Assembly: GCA_046724395.1 (NCBI GenBank)
Contig: JBKOWM010000081.1
Location: 1 to 35,888, forward strand
Length of the DNA stretch: 35,888 bases
Direction of reading: 5' to 3'
Source: DATAEU01 sp046724395
Lineage (GTDB): Bacteria; Actinomycetota; UBA4738; HRBIN12
Part shown: positions 1 through 8,809 of the stretch, piece after piece
Numbering within the stretch: position 1 is the stretch's first letter
Layout of the letters: every line of letters starts with the position of its first letter
The notes under the pieces: generated by a model
The model's input: only the letters and a program-made list of their open reading frames with translations
What the model was told of the DNA's origin: nothing
Databases searched by the model: none
Position numbers and translations under genes: made by a program

Positions 1-383
1 CCCACGAGCAGGTCGTCGAGCGGTACCGCCGGGCGACCGCCTTCGCGCTGCCGTGCCGCACGGGGCCGGACGGCGACGTCGACGGCATCCCGAACGTGAT
101 CGCCGAGGCGATGGCGTCGGGGGTTCCGGTGGTCTCGACCGACCTCCCCGCGATCCGAGAGCTCGTCACCGATGGTGTCGACGGACTGTTGGTCGAGGCC
201 GACGACCCAGCCGCGCTCGCGCAGCGGATCGGCGACCTCCTGGATCGCCCGGCGCTCAGGGCCGAGCTGGCGAGCCGCGGTCGTCAGACCGTCGAGGAGA
301 TCTTCGACGCCGAGGCGAACGTTAGGCGGTTCGCGGCGACCCTCTGGCCAGACGTCTTCGCGCCGGAGACGGCCGATGCGTGA
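1..383 (+). CDS. Glycosyltransferase family 4, C-terminal part (5' end outside window)
   Basis: The frame is open from base 3 to a TGA at 381-383; the start lies upstream of the window. The visible ~126 residues are the C-terminal half of a GT-B fold retaining glycosyltransferase. The nucleotide-sugar-binding stretch GIPNVIAEAMASGVPVVSTD, then the glycine-rich GVDGLLVEADDPAALA segment, are hallmarks of the Glycos_transf_1 domain; the Glu in the EAMA stretch is the usual donor-contacting acid. It probably adds a sugar to a lipid-linked polysaccharide repeat at the inner face of the membrane. The next glycosyltransferase starts 8 bases before this stop codon, so the two are translationally coupled. 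Donor and acceptor cannot be read from the sequence. Confidence 0.9.
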   Translation, partial: HEQVVERYRRATAFALPCRTGPDGDVDGIPNVIAEAMASGVPVVSTDLPAIRELVTDGVDGLLVEADDPAALAQRIGDLLDRPALRAELASRGRQTVEEIFDAEANVRRFAATLWPDVFAPETADA

Positions 384-1470
384 GGTACGCCGAGGCCGTG
401 GCGCGCGCGGCTGGGTCGCCGTCGCGTGGGCACCCTACAGCCGCCGGAGCGAGATGTTCGCCCGCGAGCTGGGCGGAAACCTCTACTGCATCCACTACCT
501 TCGCTTCCAGTCCCCCCGCCACGCTCCCGCGAAGTACGTTCTGCAGGCCGTCCGCACGCTGCGGGTGCTCTTCCGGGAGCGCCCCGCCGCCGTTCACGTC
601 CAGAACCCGCCGTTCGTGTGCGCCCTGATCGTCTACGCGTACTGCCGGACGGCGGGCGCACGCTACGTGATCGAGCACCACACGGCGGCGTTCGGCAGGG
701 CATGGGACTGGGCAGCCCCACTCCAGCGTTTCGTCGTTCGCAAGGCCGCGATGAACATCGTGACCAGCGAGCACTGGGAAACGCTCATCCGATCATGGGG
801 AGGGAGCGCCCTCGTCATGTACGACGCCCTCCTGGAGCTCCCGCCGGGCGCGCCGTTCGAGGTCGGTCCCGGGTTCAACGTTGCCTTCCTCGGCACGTTC
901 GCATCCGACGAGCCGGTTGCCGAGGTCCTCGAGGCGGCGCGAATGACGCCCGAGATCCACTTCTACGTGACGGGGGAGCCCGACAGGCTATCGCCGCGCG
1001 TCGCGGCTTCGGTTCCATCGAACGTCACGCTGACCGGCTTTCTCGATCCCGGCGGGAAGTACATCGGCCTGCTGCGGGCGGTGGACGCCGTGATCGTGTT
1101 GACGACACGGGATCACACGCTGCAGCTCGCCGGCTGTGAGGCGATCGCGATCGGCAAACCGCTCGTGACATCGGACTGGCCGTACCTGCGCCGGCTCTTC
1201 CCGGGCGGGGCCGTCTTCACCGACCACTCACCCGACGCGATCCACCGAGCCGTGAGAGACGTTGCCGCGCGCCGCGCCGAGCTCGCCGCCGAGATCCCGG
1301 GCTTCAGAGAGCGGCGACGCCGCGAGTGGGAGCAGCAACTGCGCGAGCTGCGGCGCGCGGTCGATCAGGAACCGATGGACGAAGCGATCGAGGGGACCGC
1401 GACATCGACGGACGCCCGTCCCGCCGTTACGTCCGGCGGACGGGCCGGAAGGGGGTTCGACGCACCGTGA
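376..1470 (+). CDS. Glycosyltransferase, GT-B fold (GT4-like)
   Basis: Predicted 364 residues. The ATG at 376 overlaps the upstream stop by 8 bases and begins just before the first Rossmann strand (WVAVAWAPYSRRSEMFAREL), so it is preferred over an in-frame GTG about 200 bases upstream, inside the previous gene. An N-terminal acceptor-side domain (about residues 15-165) is followed by a donor-side domain (about 175-320), with VAFLGTFASDEPV at the inter-domain hinge and CEAIAIGKPLVTSDW as the donor loop. The last ~45 residues are Arg/Glu-rich and low in complexity. The stop overlaps the next start in a GTGA arrangement. Likely a polysaccharide repeat-unit transferase; specificity is unknown. 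Confidence 0.85.
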   Translation: MREVRRGRGARGWVAVAWAPYSRRSEMFARELGGNLYCIHYLRFQSPRHAPAKYVLQAVRTLRVLFRERPAAVHVQNPPFVCALIVYAYCRTAGARYVIEHHTAAFGRAWDWAAPLQRFVVRKAAMNIVTSEHWETLIRSWGGSALVMYDALLELPPGAPFEVGPGFNVAFLGTFASDEPVAEVLEAARMTPEIHFYVTGEPDRLSPRVAASVPSNVTLTGFLDPGGKYIGLLRAVDAVIVLTTRDHTLQLAGCEAIAIGKPLVTSDWPYLRRLFPGGAVFTDHSPDAIHRAVRDVAARRAELAAEIPGFRERRRREWEQQLRELRRAVDQEPMDEAIEGTATSTDARPAVTSGGRAGRGFDAP

Positions 1471-2513
1471 AGGTCTTCATTACGGGAGGTGCAGGGTTCA
1501 TCGGCGTCAACGTTGCAGCGCACCACCTGGAGCGCGGGGACGACGTCGTCGTATACGACGATCTGTCTCGCGCCGGAACGGCCGCAAACATCGATTGGTT
1601 GAAGCGCGACGAGCCGGCCGGGCTGTCGTTCGTCCGCGGCGACATCCGCGACTTCGAGTCCCTCCGACGCGCCCTGCCGATGGACGTCGCTCGCGTGTAC
1701 CACCTGGCCGCGCAGGTCGCCGTGACGACGTCCGTCGTGGAGCCTCGGACCGACTTCGAGGTCAACGCGCTCGGCACGTTCAACGTGCTCGAGGCCGTGA
1801 GGCTCACGGCACCCGAGGCCGTCGTGCTCTACGCCTCGACGAACAAGGTCTACGGGGGAATGGAGAACATCGCCGTCGTCGAGGAGAACACCCGGTATCG
1901 CTACGACGACCACCCCCACGGGATCTCCGAGGAGCAGCCTCTCGACTTCCATTCACCGTACGGCTGCTCGAAGGGAGCCGGCGATCAGTACGTCCGCGAC
2001 TACGCGCGGATCTTTGGACTCCGCACGGTCGTCATGCGGCAGTCGTGCATCTACGGGACTCGACAGATGGGAGCCGAGGACCAGGGCTGGCTCGCCTATT
2101 TCTGCATCGCGGCGCAGACGAACCGTCCGATCACCGTGTACGGCGACGGGAAGCAGGTCCGCGACGTCCTGTGGATCGACGACCTGATCGACGCCTACGA
2201 GGCGGCCGCCGATCGCGTCGACGCACTCCGCGGCGAGATCTACAACATCGGTGGCGGGCCCGAGCACACGCTGGCGATCTGGAGCGAGTTCGGACCGATG
2301 CTCGAGGATCTGGCCGGAAACCGGATCGATGTCGCCTACGCGCCGTGGCGCCCCGGCGATCAGCCCGTCTACGTCAGCGATATCCGCAAGGCCGCCCGCG
2401 AACTCGGCTGGCGCCCCCGCGTATCGGCGGATCGGGGCATCGAGCGGATGTGGCGGTGGGTGGCGTCGAACCGCGAGCTGTTCACCGGTCCGCTCGTGCA
2501 GACGACGTCGTAG
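1467..2513 (+). CDS. SDR-family sugar epimerase, CDP-paratose 2-epimerase-like
   Basis: Predicted 348 residues. The GTG at 1467 overlaps the upstream TGA by 4 bases and puts the NAD-binding Rossmann motif GGAGFIG at residues 6-12. The catalytic YxxxK is visible as SPYGCSKGAGDQYVRDYA. The following VVMRQSCIYGTRQMG and EDQGWLAYF segments resemble CDP-tyvelose/CDP-paratose 2-epimerases more than GalE. Family knowledge: these interconvert CDP-paratose and CDP-tyvelose, dideoxyhexoses of O-antigens. No CDP-glucose cytidylyltransferase or 4,6-dehydratase is in this window, so the substrate may be another nucleotide sugar or those genes may lie upstream. The extended-SDR assignment is firm; the substrate is an inference. 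Confidence 0.8.
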   Translation: MKVFITGGAGFIGVNVAAHHLERGDDVVVYDDLSRAGTAANIDWLKRDEPAGLSFVRGDIRDFESLRRALPMDVARVYHLAAQVAVTTSVVEPRTDFEVNALGTFNVLEAVRLTAPEAVVLYASTNKVYGGMENIAVVEENTRYRYDDHPHGISEEQPLDFHSPYGCSKGAGDQYVRDYARIFGLRTVVMRQSCIYGTRQMGAEDQGWLAYFCIAAQTNRPITVYGDGKQVRDVLWIDDLIDAYEAAADRVDALRGEIYNIGGGPEHTLAIWSEFGPMLEDLAGNRIDVAYAPWRPGDQPVYVSDIRKAARELGWRPRVSADRGIERMWRWVASNRELFTGPLVQTTS

Positions 2514-2531
2514 ATTCGCGCGGAGCCTGCG

Positions 2532-3563
2532 ATGGGAGCGCGAGCATGCCGGGAGATCTCCGCGGAGACCTACCGGGCGTGGTTCGACCGGCATGCATCC
2601 CAGCTCGATCACCGGTCGCCGTTTCACGATCCGGCCTGGCTGGAGGCCGTGAGCAGCGGGATCGGGTTCGAACTCCGTTTCGTCGGCGTGTACGAAGGAG
2701 GCGACCTCTGCGCGGCGGTACCCGGCTTCCTGACGCGGAGGGGCCCGTTCAGGTTGTTCGGTTCGCCCCTTCGAGGCTTGATGACCTCCTACTTGGGACC
2801 GGTGTCGTTGCCAGGAGCCGACGGCGGTCAGATCGAATTGATACGGGAGTGCAACCGGTTCGTGCGCAAACGTTGGCGTGTGGCGTACACGAGATTCTCC
2901 TTGCGCGACGCTCCGGCTCACGAGTGGCCTGAGCTGGGACCTGGCTGGCGACAGGAGACGGCGCGGAGTTATCGCGTCGATGTCTCCCAGGGCGCTGAGG
3001 CGGTCTGGGAACGTCTGGAATCGGATTGTCGACGGAACGTTCGACGAGCCGGTCGTCTGGGCATCGCCACAGCCGAAATGAACGACGCTCATCTGTTCTA
3101 CACGATGCTCGACCAGACGATGCGGCGACACGGGACGATAAGTTGGCACCCCGAACGGCTGTTCCATCGACTCATGGAGAACCTTCCGCGTCGGGATCTG
3201 CTGTGGAGCTGGGGTGCATGCTATGAGGACAAGATGGTCGCAGGCGGTCTCTTCCTTCACGACGACAACGAGGTCCACTTCTTGAGCGGGGCATCCGAGC
3301 CAAAGTACGGTTCGCTTCCAACCAGCTACCTGCTCCACTGGCATGCCATCGAGAGGGCGGCGGCCGGCGGACTGCGAACCTTTCATTCGGAAGCGAGTAA
3401 GGTGCGAAGCATCGATCGATTCAAGGAGTCATTCCGTCCAGCGGTTCAACGACGCCACACCTTGATCTGGTCCCCCCATCTCGTCCATCGTGCCGAGCGT
3501 GCGTTCATCTCGGCGTCCGGCCGTCTGCGGCGGCTCAAGACACGCGTGGAGGGTCCCGGATGA
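2532..3563 (+). CDS. FemAB/GNAT-fold acyltransferase-like protein (CelD/BcsL type)
   Basis: Predicted 343 residues. A GGAG lies about 10 bases before the ATG. The N-terminal FHDPAWLEAV segment, the central DCRRNVRRAGRLG helix and the C-terminal GGLFLHDDNEVHFLSGASEP followed by LLHWHAIERA are typical of the GNAT_like (PF13480) family. These are double-GNAT-fold proteins found in exopolysaccharide clusters and related to FemAB aminoacyl-tRNA-dependent transferases. Reaction and substrate are unproven; acylation or aminoacylation of a glycan is the usual proposal. It is a distant relative of the two FemAB-like genes at 3560 and 5632. The stop overlaps the next ATG (ATGA). Third codon positions look less G/C-biased by eye than in neighbouring genes. 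Confidence 0.75.
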   Translation: MGARACREISAETYRAWFDRHASQLDHRSPFHDPAWLEAVSSGIGFELRFVGVYEGGDLCAAVPGFLTRRGPFRLFGSPLRGLMTSYLGPVSLPGADGGQIELIRECNRFVRKRWRVAYTRFSLRDAPAHEWPELGPGWRQETARSYRVDVSQGAEAVWERLESDCRRNVRRAGRLGIATAEMNDAHLFYTMLDQTMRRHGTISWHPERLFHRLMENLPRRDLLWSWGACYEDKMVAGGLFLHDDNEVHFLSGASEPKYGSLPTSYLLHWHAIERAAAGGLRTFHSEASKVRSIDRFKESFRPAVQRRHTLIWSPHLVHRAERAFISASGRLRRLKTRVEGPG

Positions 3564-4612
3564 TCTCGAGCCATGCGTCCGCGGCGCAGATCGAGGGATC
3601 GAACGGAATCCGCGTTCTGCGCAAACTCGATCATGCTCCGTGGAGAAGGTTCGTCGACGAGGAGTCGGGGGGCAATGTCTTCCACACTCCCGAGATGTTC
3701 GAGGCTTTCGCGCGTGCCGAGGGATACAGTCCGACTCTGTGGACAGCGGTCGAGCCCGACGGCCGACCGCTGGCCTTGTTTCTGCCCGTCGAGATCAGCC
3801 TCGTGCCTGGGCCATTGCAGTACCTGACGACGCGGGCGGTCGCCTACGGGAGTGTGCTGTGTAGGCAGGATGAACGAGGGCGCCGCGCCCTTGGCGTGTT
3901 GCTCCAGAGATACGGCGACTCGGTGGGACGCGCGGTCTTGTTCACGGAGTTGCGGAACATGTCCGACTGCGGCGCGGCGCAGGGGGTGCTCGCAAGCCAC
4001 GGATTCACGTTCCACGATCATCTGAACTTCCTGATCGACTTGACCGGCCCCGCCAAGGCAATCTGGGCGCAGATCCGGCCGAACGCCCGCCGGAACATCC
4101 GAAAGGCCGAGAGGTTGAACGTTCGCGTGCGCGAGGCCGACGACATCGCCGACATCGATGCGGCTTATGGCGTCCTTCGGGACTCGTACAAGCGCCTGCG
4201 CGTCCCGCTGCCGCCGGCATCGCTGTTTCGCTCGACCTTCGAGATTCTCGGCCCCCTCGGGATGATGCGAGTGCTCCTGGCCGAGGTCGACGACACCGTC
4301 GTCGGCGCACTCACGTTGTTGCTCCACAAGGGCGTCGCTCTGTATTGGTACACGGGGATGCTGCGTGAGCACTCCTCCCACCGCCCGGCGGACCTTCTCG
4401 TCTGGCGGAGTCTCGAACTGGCGCGGGAGCTCGGCCTCGAGGTGTTCGACTTCGGCGGTGGAGGAACCCCCGAGAAGGACTATGGGGTGCGCGACTTCAA
4501 AGCCAAGTTCGGCGGCGAACTTGTGAACTACGGCCGCAACATCAAGGTTCACGCGCCCGTTCGCTTCAGGCTTGGGCAGGTGGGTTACAGCGCGTGGAGG
4601 CGCATCTCATGA
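3560..4612 (+). CDS. FemAB/GNAT-fold acyltransferase-like protein
   Basis: Predicted 350 residues; the ATG overlaps the upstream TGA by 4 bases. Landmarks are NVFHTPEMFEAFARAEGY near residue 40, YLTTRAVAYGSVL near 90, FTELRN near 120, the basic IRPNARRNIRKAERL helix near 175, and the C-terminal VFDFGGGGTPEKDYGVRDF followed by KAKFGGELVNYGRN. All are typical of the GNAT_like/FemAB superfamily in cell-surface polysaccharide loci. It is a clear paralogue of the minus-strand gene ending at 5632; the two share nearly every landmark and flank a sulfotransferase in inverted orientation. Probably a cytoplasmic or membrane-peripheral transferase modifying a glycan or small-molecule precursor; the donor is unknown. 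Confidence 0.78.
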   Translation: MISSHASAAQIEGSNGIRVLRKLDHAPWRRFVDEESGGNVFHTPEMFEAFARAEGYSPTLWTAVEPDGRPLALFLPVEISLVPGPLQYLTTRAVAYGSVLCRQDERGRRALGVLLQRYGDSVGRAVLFTELRNMSDCGAAQGVLASHGFTFHDHLNFLIDLTGPAKAIWAQIRPNARRNIRKAERLNVRVREADDIADIDAAYGVLRDSYKRLRVPLPPASLFRSTFEILGPLGMMRVLLAEVDDTVVGALTLLLHKGVALYWYTGMLREHSSHRPADLLVWRSLELARELGLEVFDFGGGGTPEKDYGVRDFKAKFGGELVNYGRNIKVHAPVRFRLGQVGYSAWRRIS

Positions 4613-4668
4613 TCGGGCCGGTGATCATCGCTCGAGGGACCGCCCCTTCCGTATGACTCGCGCCGACC

Positions 4669-5667
4669 ATGGCCGTTCCTGAACGCCCGATCTTCCTCAT
4701 CGGCGCTCCGCGATCCGGAACCACCCTCATGCGGTATGTGCTTTGCAGCCACCCACGAATCTACATCCCTCCCGAATCGAACTTCATTCCGAGAATGCTG
4801 GCCCGCGATCCCTGCAACGAACTCAGACCGGCGGAGGCCGTTCGGATGTTCGAGACGGTTTCGACGTATCGGTCGTTCTTCAAGGATTGGCGAGGACCGC
4901 GGCTCAGCCCTCCCGCATTCGTGCAAGGTGTCCCCGATCTGCTCCCGACCACGCTCGTCGATGCTCTGTATTCCGAGTATGCACGTCAGCACGATGCGAC
5001 GCGTTGGGGAGACAAGTCACCCATCTACACAATGCACGTCGATGCGCTCGCCCACGCATTTTCGACTGGACAGTTCATCCACATCATTCGCGATGGCCGG
5101 GACGTGGCCGTTTCGATGCAGCAAACCTATCGAGGTGCCCGCTTCTTCTACATCGACGCCTATTACGCCGCGTGCAGCTGGAGGTCGCGAGTCAGACACG
5201 CGTCGGCTTCGGGCGCGCGACTGGACGCGTCGCGGTACTTCGAGCTGCGCTACGAGGACCTCGTGGCCGAGCCGGAGAAGATGATCCGGGCGATCTGTAG
5301 CTTCCTCGGCGAGGAGTACGACCCCGTCATGACGATGCCAAGCCGCCAGGCGTCGCGTCAATATCACTCCAAAGGCATCCACGCGGCGACTCGGAAGTCC
5401 ATCAACACCGGGAGATCCGGCCGTTGGCGCTCCGAGATGTCCTCGATGGATCAGCGCCTGGTCCAGCACGTGGCGGGAGACCTGTTGCGTGACCTGGGCT
5501 ACGAGCTGGTCGACCTGGGACCGATGACGGCCACGGAGCGGATGCGATTGACCGCCCTTCGAGGAAAGTACACGGGTATTCAACTCGGGCGGCGTGCGCT
5601 CCAGTCCGCCGGGGTGTTCCACCCGACGTCACTACTCGACCGATTGCACCTCGGCAAGTTCGGATGA
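4669..5667 (+). CDS. PAPS-dependent sulfotransferase family protein
   Basis: Predicted 332 residues. The 5'-phosphosulfate-binding loop is GAPRSGTTLMRYVLCSHPRI at about residues 11-30, and the 3'-phosphate-binding segment is IIRDGRDVAVSMQQ near residue 140. A WGDKSP motif lies between them, as in Sulfotransfer_1/3 (PF00685/PF13469) proteins. The expected reaction is transfer of sulfate from PAPS to a hydroxyl or amine of a carbohydrate. A 56-base gap separates it from the previous gene and no good ribosome binding site precedes the ATG. Its last 36 bases overlap the end of the convergent gene at 5632-6783. It is clearly distinct from the three tandem sulfotransferases at 14142-17091. Confidence 0.88.
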   Translation: MAVPERPIFLIGAPRSGTTLMRYVLCSHPRIYIPPESNFIPRMLARDPCNELRPAEAVRMFETVSTYRSFFKDWRGPRLSPPAFVQGVPDLLPTTLVDALYSEYARQHDATRWGDKSPIYTMHVDALAHAFSTGQFIHIIRDGRDVAVSMQQTYRGARFFYIDAYYAACSWRSRVRHASASGARLDASRYFELRYEDLVAEPEKMIRAICSFLGEEYDPVMTMPSRQASRQYHSKGIHAATRKSINTGRSGRWRSEMSSMDQRLVQHVAGDLLRDLGYELVDLGPMTATERMRLTALRGKYTGIQLGRRALQSAGVFHPTSLLDRLHLGKFG

Positions 5668-6783
5668 CGCCGGAGATCTCGACGGCCGCCGTGTAGTCCG
5701 TCGTCGGGACGACGACGAGGCGGCACGCTTGGCGAGGACCGCGGCGGCGGCGGGCGCCCCCGAGGTGATCGACATCAGGCGGCGATAGAGCCCGTACCCG
5801 GCCCGGCTCACCCTGAGGCGCGCGGGGGCGTGCGTTCGTACGTTCCGCCCGTAACACACGAGCTCACCACCGAACTTCGCCTTGAAGTTCCTCACCCCGT
5901 ACTCCTCGTCGGGTCGGCCCGCGCCGCCGAAGTCGTACGTGGCAAACCCGTTTTCGGCGCCCCACTTGAGGACGTACCACATCAGGAGCTCGTTCGGGGT
6001 GTGCGAGACGTACGCGCGATCGACTCCGCCGTACCAGCCGTAGATCGTGTCCTTGAACACGAGCTCGACGGACGCGGCCACGCATGTCCGGTCGATCCTG
6101 GCGAGGACGAACTTCACCATTCGGCGATGGTGCAGAACGTCGAAGGCGGCTTCGAACAGCGAGCGATCGGCGAGCGGAACGCGTGCGCCGGCGTACGTTC
6201 TTCGCAACACGTCCACGCACTCGAGCGCCTCGTCGCGAGTCGCCGCCTCCTCGATCGTCACATCGCCCGTCCGCAGGCCGTGCCGGATCTGCTTGCGCGT
6301 GCGCCGGCCGATCCGCAGAAACGTCTCGTCGGCGCCGCCCGCGAGGGACACCAGGTAGTTGAGGTGCGGCTCGAACGCGTACCCGCGCTGCCTCATGATT
6401 GGCTGGAGATCGGACAGGTCCGCGAGGTTCCGGAGCTCGGTGAACACGACGGCCCTGTCGGCCGCGCGGTCGTACGCATCGAGGACGGCCCCGGCGGCCT
6501 CGCGCCCGGCCTCGGTCGGCTCGTGCAGCACGCTACCGTACGCGACCGCGCGCGTGGTCAAGTACCGCGCGACTCCCCCGCCGAGCGTGACCGCCACCGG
6601 GACGAGGAGCGCCAGGACGTGGTCATGGCCCTCGACCGCCGCGAAGGTCTCGGGCCGGTGGCCCTCCGCCCGAGCGAAGACCTCGAACATCTCCGGTGTG
6701 TGGAAGATGTTGGCCGCCGGCTGCTCGCTCACGAACCGCCGCCACGCGTCCTCACGGAGCGACCGCACGATCCGGACCGTCAT
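5632..6783 (-). CDS. FemAB/GNAT-fold acyltransferase-like protein, last gene of the long minus-strand operon
   Basis: Predicted 383 residues, ATG at 6783, 12 bases after the ATP-grasp gene. It shares with the 3560 gene the segments NIFHTPEMFEVFARAEGH, YLTTRAVAYGSVL, VFTELRNLADL, and EEYGVRNFKAKFGGELVCYG near the C-terminus, so they are paralogues. The extra ~35-residue tail is Ser/Arg/Ala-rich and includes the 36 bases that overlap the convergent sulfotransferase gene. The operon context (ATP-grasp ligase, kinase, methyltransferase, PEP mutase upstream) suggests a role in transferring an aminoacyl or acyl group to the phosphonate or glycan product. That role is inference from neighbourhood only. 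Confidence 0.78.
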   Translation of the reverse strand: MTVRIVRSLREDAWRRFVSEQPAANIFHTPEMFEVFARAEGHRPETFAAVEGHDHVLALLVPVAVTLGGGVARYLTTRAVAYGSVLHEPTEAGREAAGAVLDAYDRAADRAVVFTELRNLADLSDLQPIMRQRGYAFEPHLNYLVSLAGGADETFLRIGRRTRKQIRHGLRTGDVTIEEAATRDEALECVDVLRRTYAGARVPLADRSLFEAAFDVLHHRRMVKFVLARIDRTCVAASVELVFKDTIYGWYGGVDRAYVSHTPNELLMWYVLKWGAENGFATYDFGGAGRPDEEYGVRNFKAKFGGELVCYGRNVRTHAPARLRVSRAGYGLYRRLMSITSGAPAAAAVLAKRAASSSSRRRTTRRPSRSPASSELAEVQSVE

Positions 6784-6795
6784 GCCGAGGCCCGA

Positions 6796-8061
6796 CTACG
6801 ACAGCGCGTCGCCATAACGCCTCTTCCTGCGCTCCTCGGCGGACAGGAACAGCCGGGCCGAGCGTTGCAGGTCGCCCAGGAACGGACCCGGGTCCCTTGC
6901 CGAGAACAGCGCCTCCCGCTTGGGCCCGCGCAGTGAGCGTGCCCAGTCGGTGATGCTCAGTTCTCCACGCCGCCACTCCCGAAGCGCCGCCTGGAGATCG
7001 CGCCGCAGGTAAATCCACTTGGCATCGCCATACCGCTGCGTCAGGTTCCGTGGGAGCGGATGTCCGACCGCGTCGCAGTACGCCGCGTAGTGCAGCTCGA
7101 CGCCGCCGGCCTCGGCGATCGGCGAGCGTCCCGTCGGCCGGCCCACGTTCGGCTCCATGATGAGCTGCTCGCCGGTCCGTTCGTCGCGCTTCATCTCCAC
7201 GTAGCCCAGTCCGTGATAGCCGACCAGCTCGAACAGCCGAACGGTCGCCTCCAGAACGACGTCGTTACGGCACTCCTGCCCGAAGCAGCTCTCGCCGGTC
7301 TCCGGAGGCCATTGCCGGACCTTGCGGGAGACGAACGTGGCGATCGGGCGCGAGGCCCGATCGAAGTAGCAGTTGCAGGAGTAGAGGTTGCGGGTCGGCC
7401 CGGCGACCCACTCCTGGACGATCAGCGCCTCGGCCAGTCCGGCGAATCGATCGTACGCGGCGAGGAGCTCCTGCCGGCTGGACAGCCGATAGGCCTTCTG
7501 CTTGCTGTTGCGCTCCCACTCGGCCGTGCCGCTGAGCGGCGGCTTCATCACGACGGGGAAACGGAACGACGCGGCCGTCTCGACGGCGTCCGAACGATCG
7601 CGGAGGAACGCCGTCGGCGGGATCGGAAGCCCCTTCTCGGCGGCGAACGCGTAGAAACGCCTCTTGTCCATCAGCATCTCGACGACGTCGACGCCGGGCA
7701 GGAGGACGTGGTACGCGCGCTCGAGCCGCTCGCGGTGCCGAGAGATCAGGAGGACTTGCTGGTCGGTGGACGGGAACAAGACGGCCTTCGCGGGCAGCGA
7801 GGGGGCGAGGTCCTCGAGTGCCTCGATCATCGGTTCGCCCGTCGTATCCGTCACGAGCAGGCGCTCGCAGATGCGTGTCCGCGAACAGGGATGCGACGGG
7901 TCCCGCACGACGCCGATCACCGGCACGCCGCGCTCCGACAGGATTCGCGCGACCTGGATGCCGTTAACGTGGTCCAGGCCGAGCACCACGGCGCGGGGCC
8001 GATCGGCCGTACGCGCGCGGGGCGCCCCGCGCCCCGCTCGCTCGGTCACGCCCGTCGCCAT
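6796..8061 (-). CDS. ATP-grasp domain ligase (carboxylate-amine/thiol ligase-like)
   Basis: Predicted 421 residues from the ATG at 8061, 4 bases after the upstream stop; an in-frame TTG at 8103 would overlap the upstream gene by 38 bases and is less likely. A pre-ATP-grasp Rossmann-like domain (AVVLGLDHVNGIQVARILSE, then FPSTDQQVLLISRH) is followed by the ATP-grasp fold: MDKRRFYAFAAEKGLPIP, FPVVMKPPLSG (ATP-binding Lys), LIVQEWV, and the Mg-binding YVEMKRD ... LIMEPNVGRPTGRS. Family knowledge: these activate a carboxylate as an acyl-phosphate and join it to an amine, thiol or hydroxyl. Here it sits among PEP mutase and FemAB-like genes, so it may ligate an amino acid or a phosphonate carboxylate; this is inferred. 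Confidence 0.82.
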   Translation of the reverse strand: MATGVTERAGRGAPRARTADRPRAVVLGLDHVNGIQVARILSERGVPVIGVVRDPSHPCSRTRICERLLVTDTTGEPMIEALEDLAPSLPAKAVLFPSTDQQVLLISRHRERLERAYHVLLPGVDVVEMLMDKRRFYAFAAEKGLPIPPTAFLRDRSDAVETAASFRFPVVMKPPLSGTAEWERNSKQKAYRLSSRQELLAAYDRFAGLAEALIVQEWVAGPTRNLYSCNCYFDRASRPIATFVSRKVRQWPPETGESCFGQECRNDVVLEATVRLFELVGYHGLGYVEMKRDERTGEQLIMEPNVGRPTGRSPIAEAGGVELHYAAYCDAVGHPLPRNLTQRYGDAKWIYLRRDLQAALREWRRGELSITDWARSLRGPKREALFSARDPGPFLGDLQRSARLFLSAEERRKRRYGDALS

Positions 8062-8065
8062 CGCG

Positions 8066-8809
8066 CTACCCGGCCCTCTCGGCCTTCGGTCCGGCGCCAG
8101 CAAACGCCGTCACGATCTCGTTCACGTCGGCGAGGACGTCCTCGAGGGGTCGATCGGCATCGACTCGATGAAATGCCGGCATGCGACCGCCGAGCTCGAG
8201 GATCGCGCCCCGGAGGCGCTCGAGCTCACTCGGTCGCACTTCGCCCTTCCGCCGGCGCAGAACGTCGATGGGCGCGTCGAGGAACACGACCACGTCGGGC
8301 CGTGGGTACGATCGGTCCAGCAACCGATACTCGTACCGCTCCAGCCATCCCGATCGCCGGCGAGCCGGCCCCTCCGAGAGCGATTCGAACAGGAAGTGCC
8401 TGTCGAGCAGGACGACGTGGCCCCGGCGCCGATATAGGAAAACGACCAACTGCCGCCAGCGCGCCTCGGCGAGACGGTTGAGGAAGCTGGCGGCGATCCG
8501 TATCCGACCTCGGCGCGCCGGAAGCCGATGCGGATCGACGGTCGCGTCGCCTCGGCCGCTCACCGGGGACGTTTCCCGCGAACCGGAGGACATCCGCCGC
8601 TTCAATGCGCGGGCGAGCCGGGAGGTCGGCAGGGCCAGGTTGCTCGAGAGCACGCTCTGCCCCATATAAAGGTATCGGTACCGCGCCCCGCCGTCCGCCA
8701 CCATGCGCTTGGCGATCGTGGTCTTGCCCACGCCGTCGCCGCCCACGAGCGCCACACTGAACCCACGGACTCCCCGCGTCCTCCCCACGGCGATCGTCAT
8801 CTCGCTCAC
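8066..8809 (-). CDS. P-loop nucleotide kinase, thymidylate-kinase-like
   Basis: Predicted 247 residues. The GTG at 8809 overlaps the methyltransferase TGA in a GTGA arrangement, as elsewhere in this operon; an ATG 9 bases further in (8800) is an equally valid start. The Walker A loop GGDGVGKTT lies about 20 residues from the start. HVVLLDRHFLFES provides the DR dipeptide usual in dTMP-kinase-type enzymes, and VVVFLDAPIDVLRRRKGE resembles the LID-proximal segment. Proteins of this kind occur in surface-polysaccharide and natural-product loci, where the substrate need not be dTMP. Phosphorylation of a phosphonate or sugar intermediate is possible but not shown. Stop to next ATG is 4 bases. Confidence 0.75.
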   Translation of the reverse strand: MSEMTIAVGRTRGVRGFSVALVGGDGVGKTTIAKRMVADGGARYRYLYMGQSVLSSNLALPTSRLARALKRRMSSGSRETSPVSGRGDATVDPHRLPARRGRIRIAASFLNRLAEARWRQLVVFLYRRRGHVVLLDRHFLFESLSEGPARRRSGWLERYEYRLLDRSYPRPDVVVFLDAPIDVLRRRKGEVRPSELERLRGAILELGGRMPAFHRVDADRPLEDVLADVNEIVTAFAGAGPKAERAG

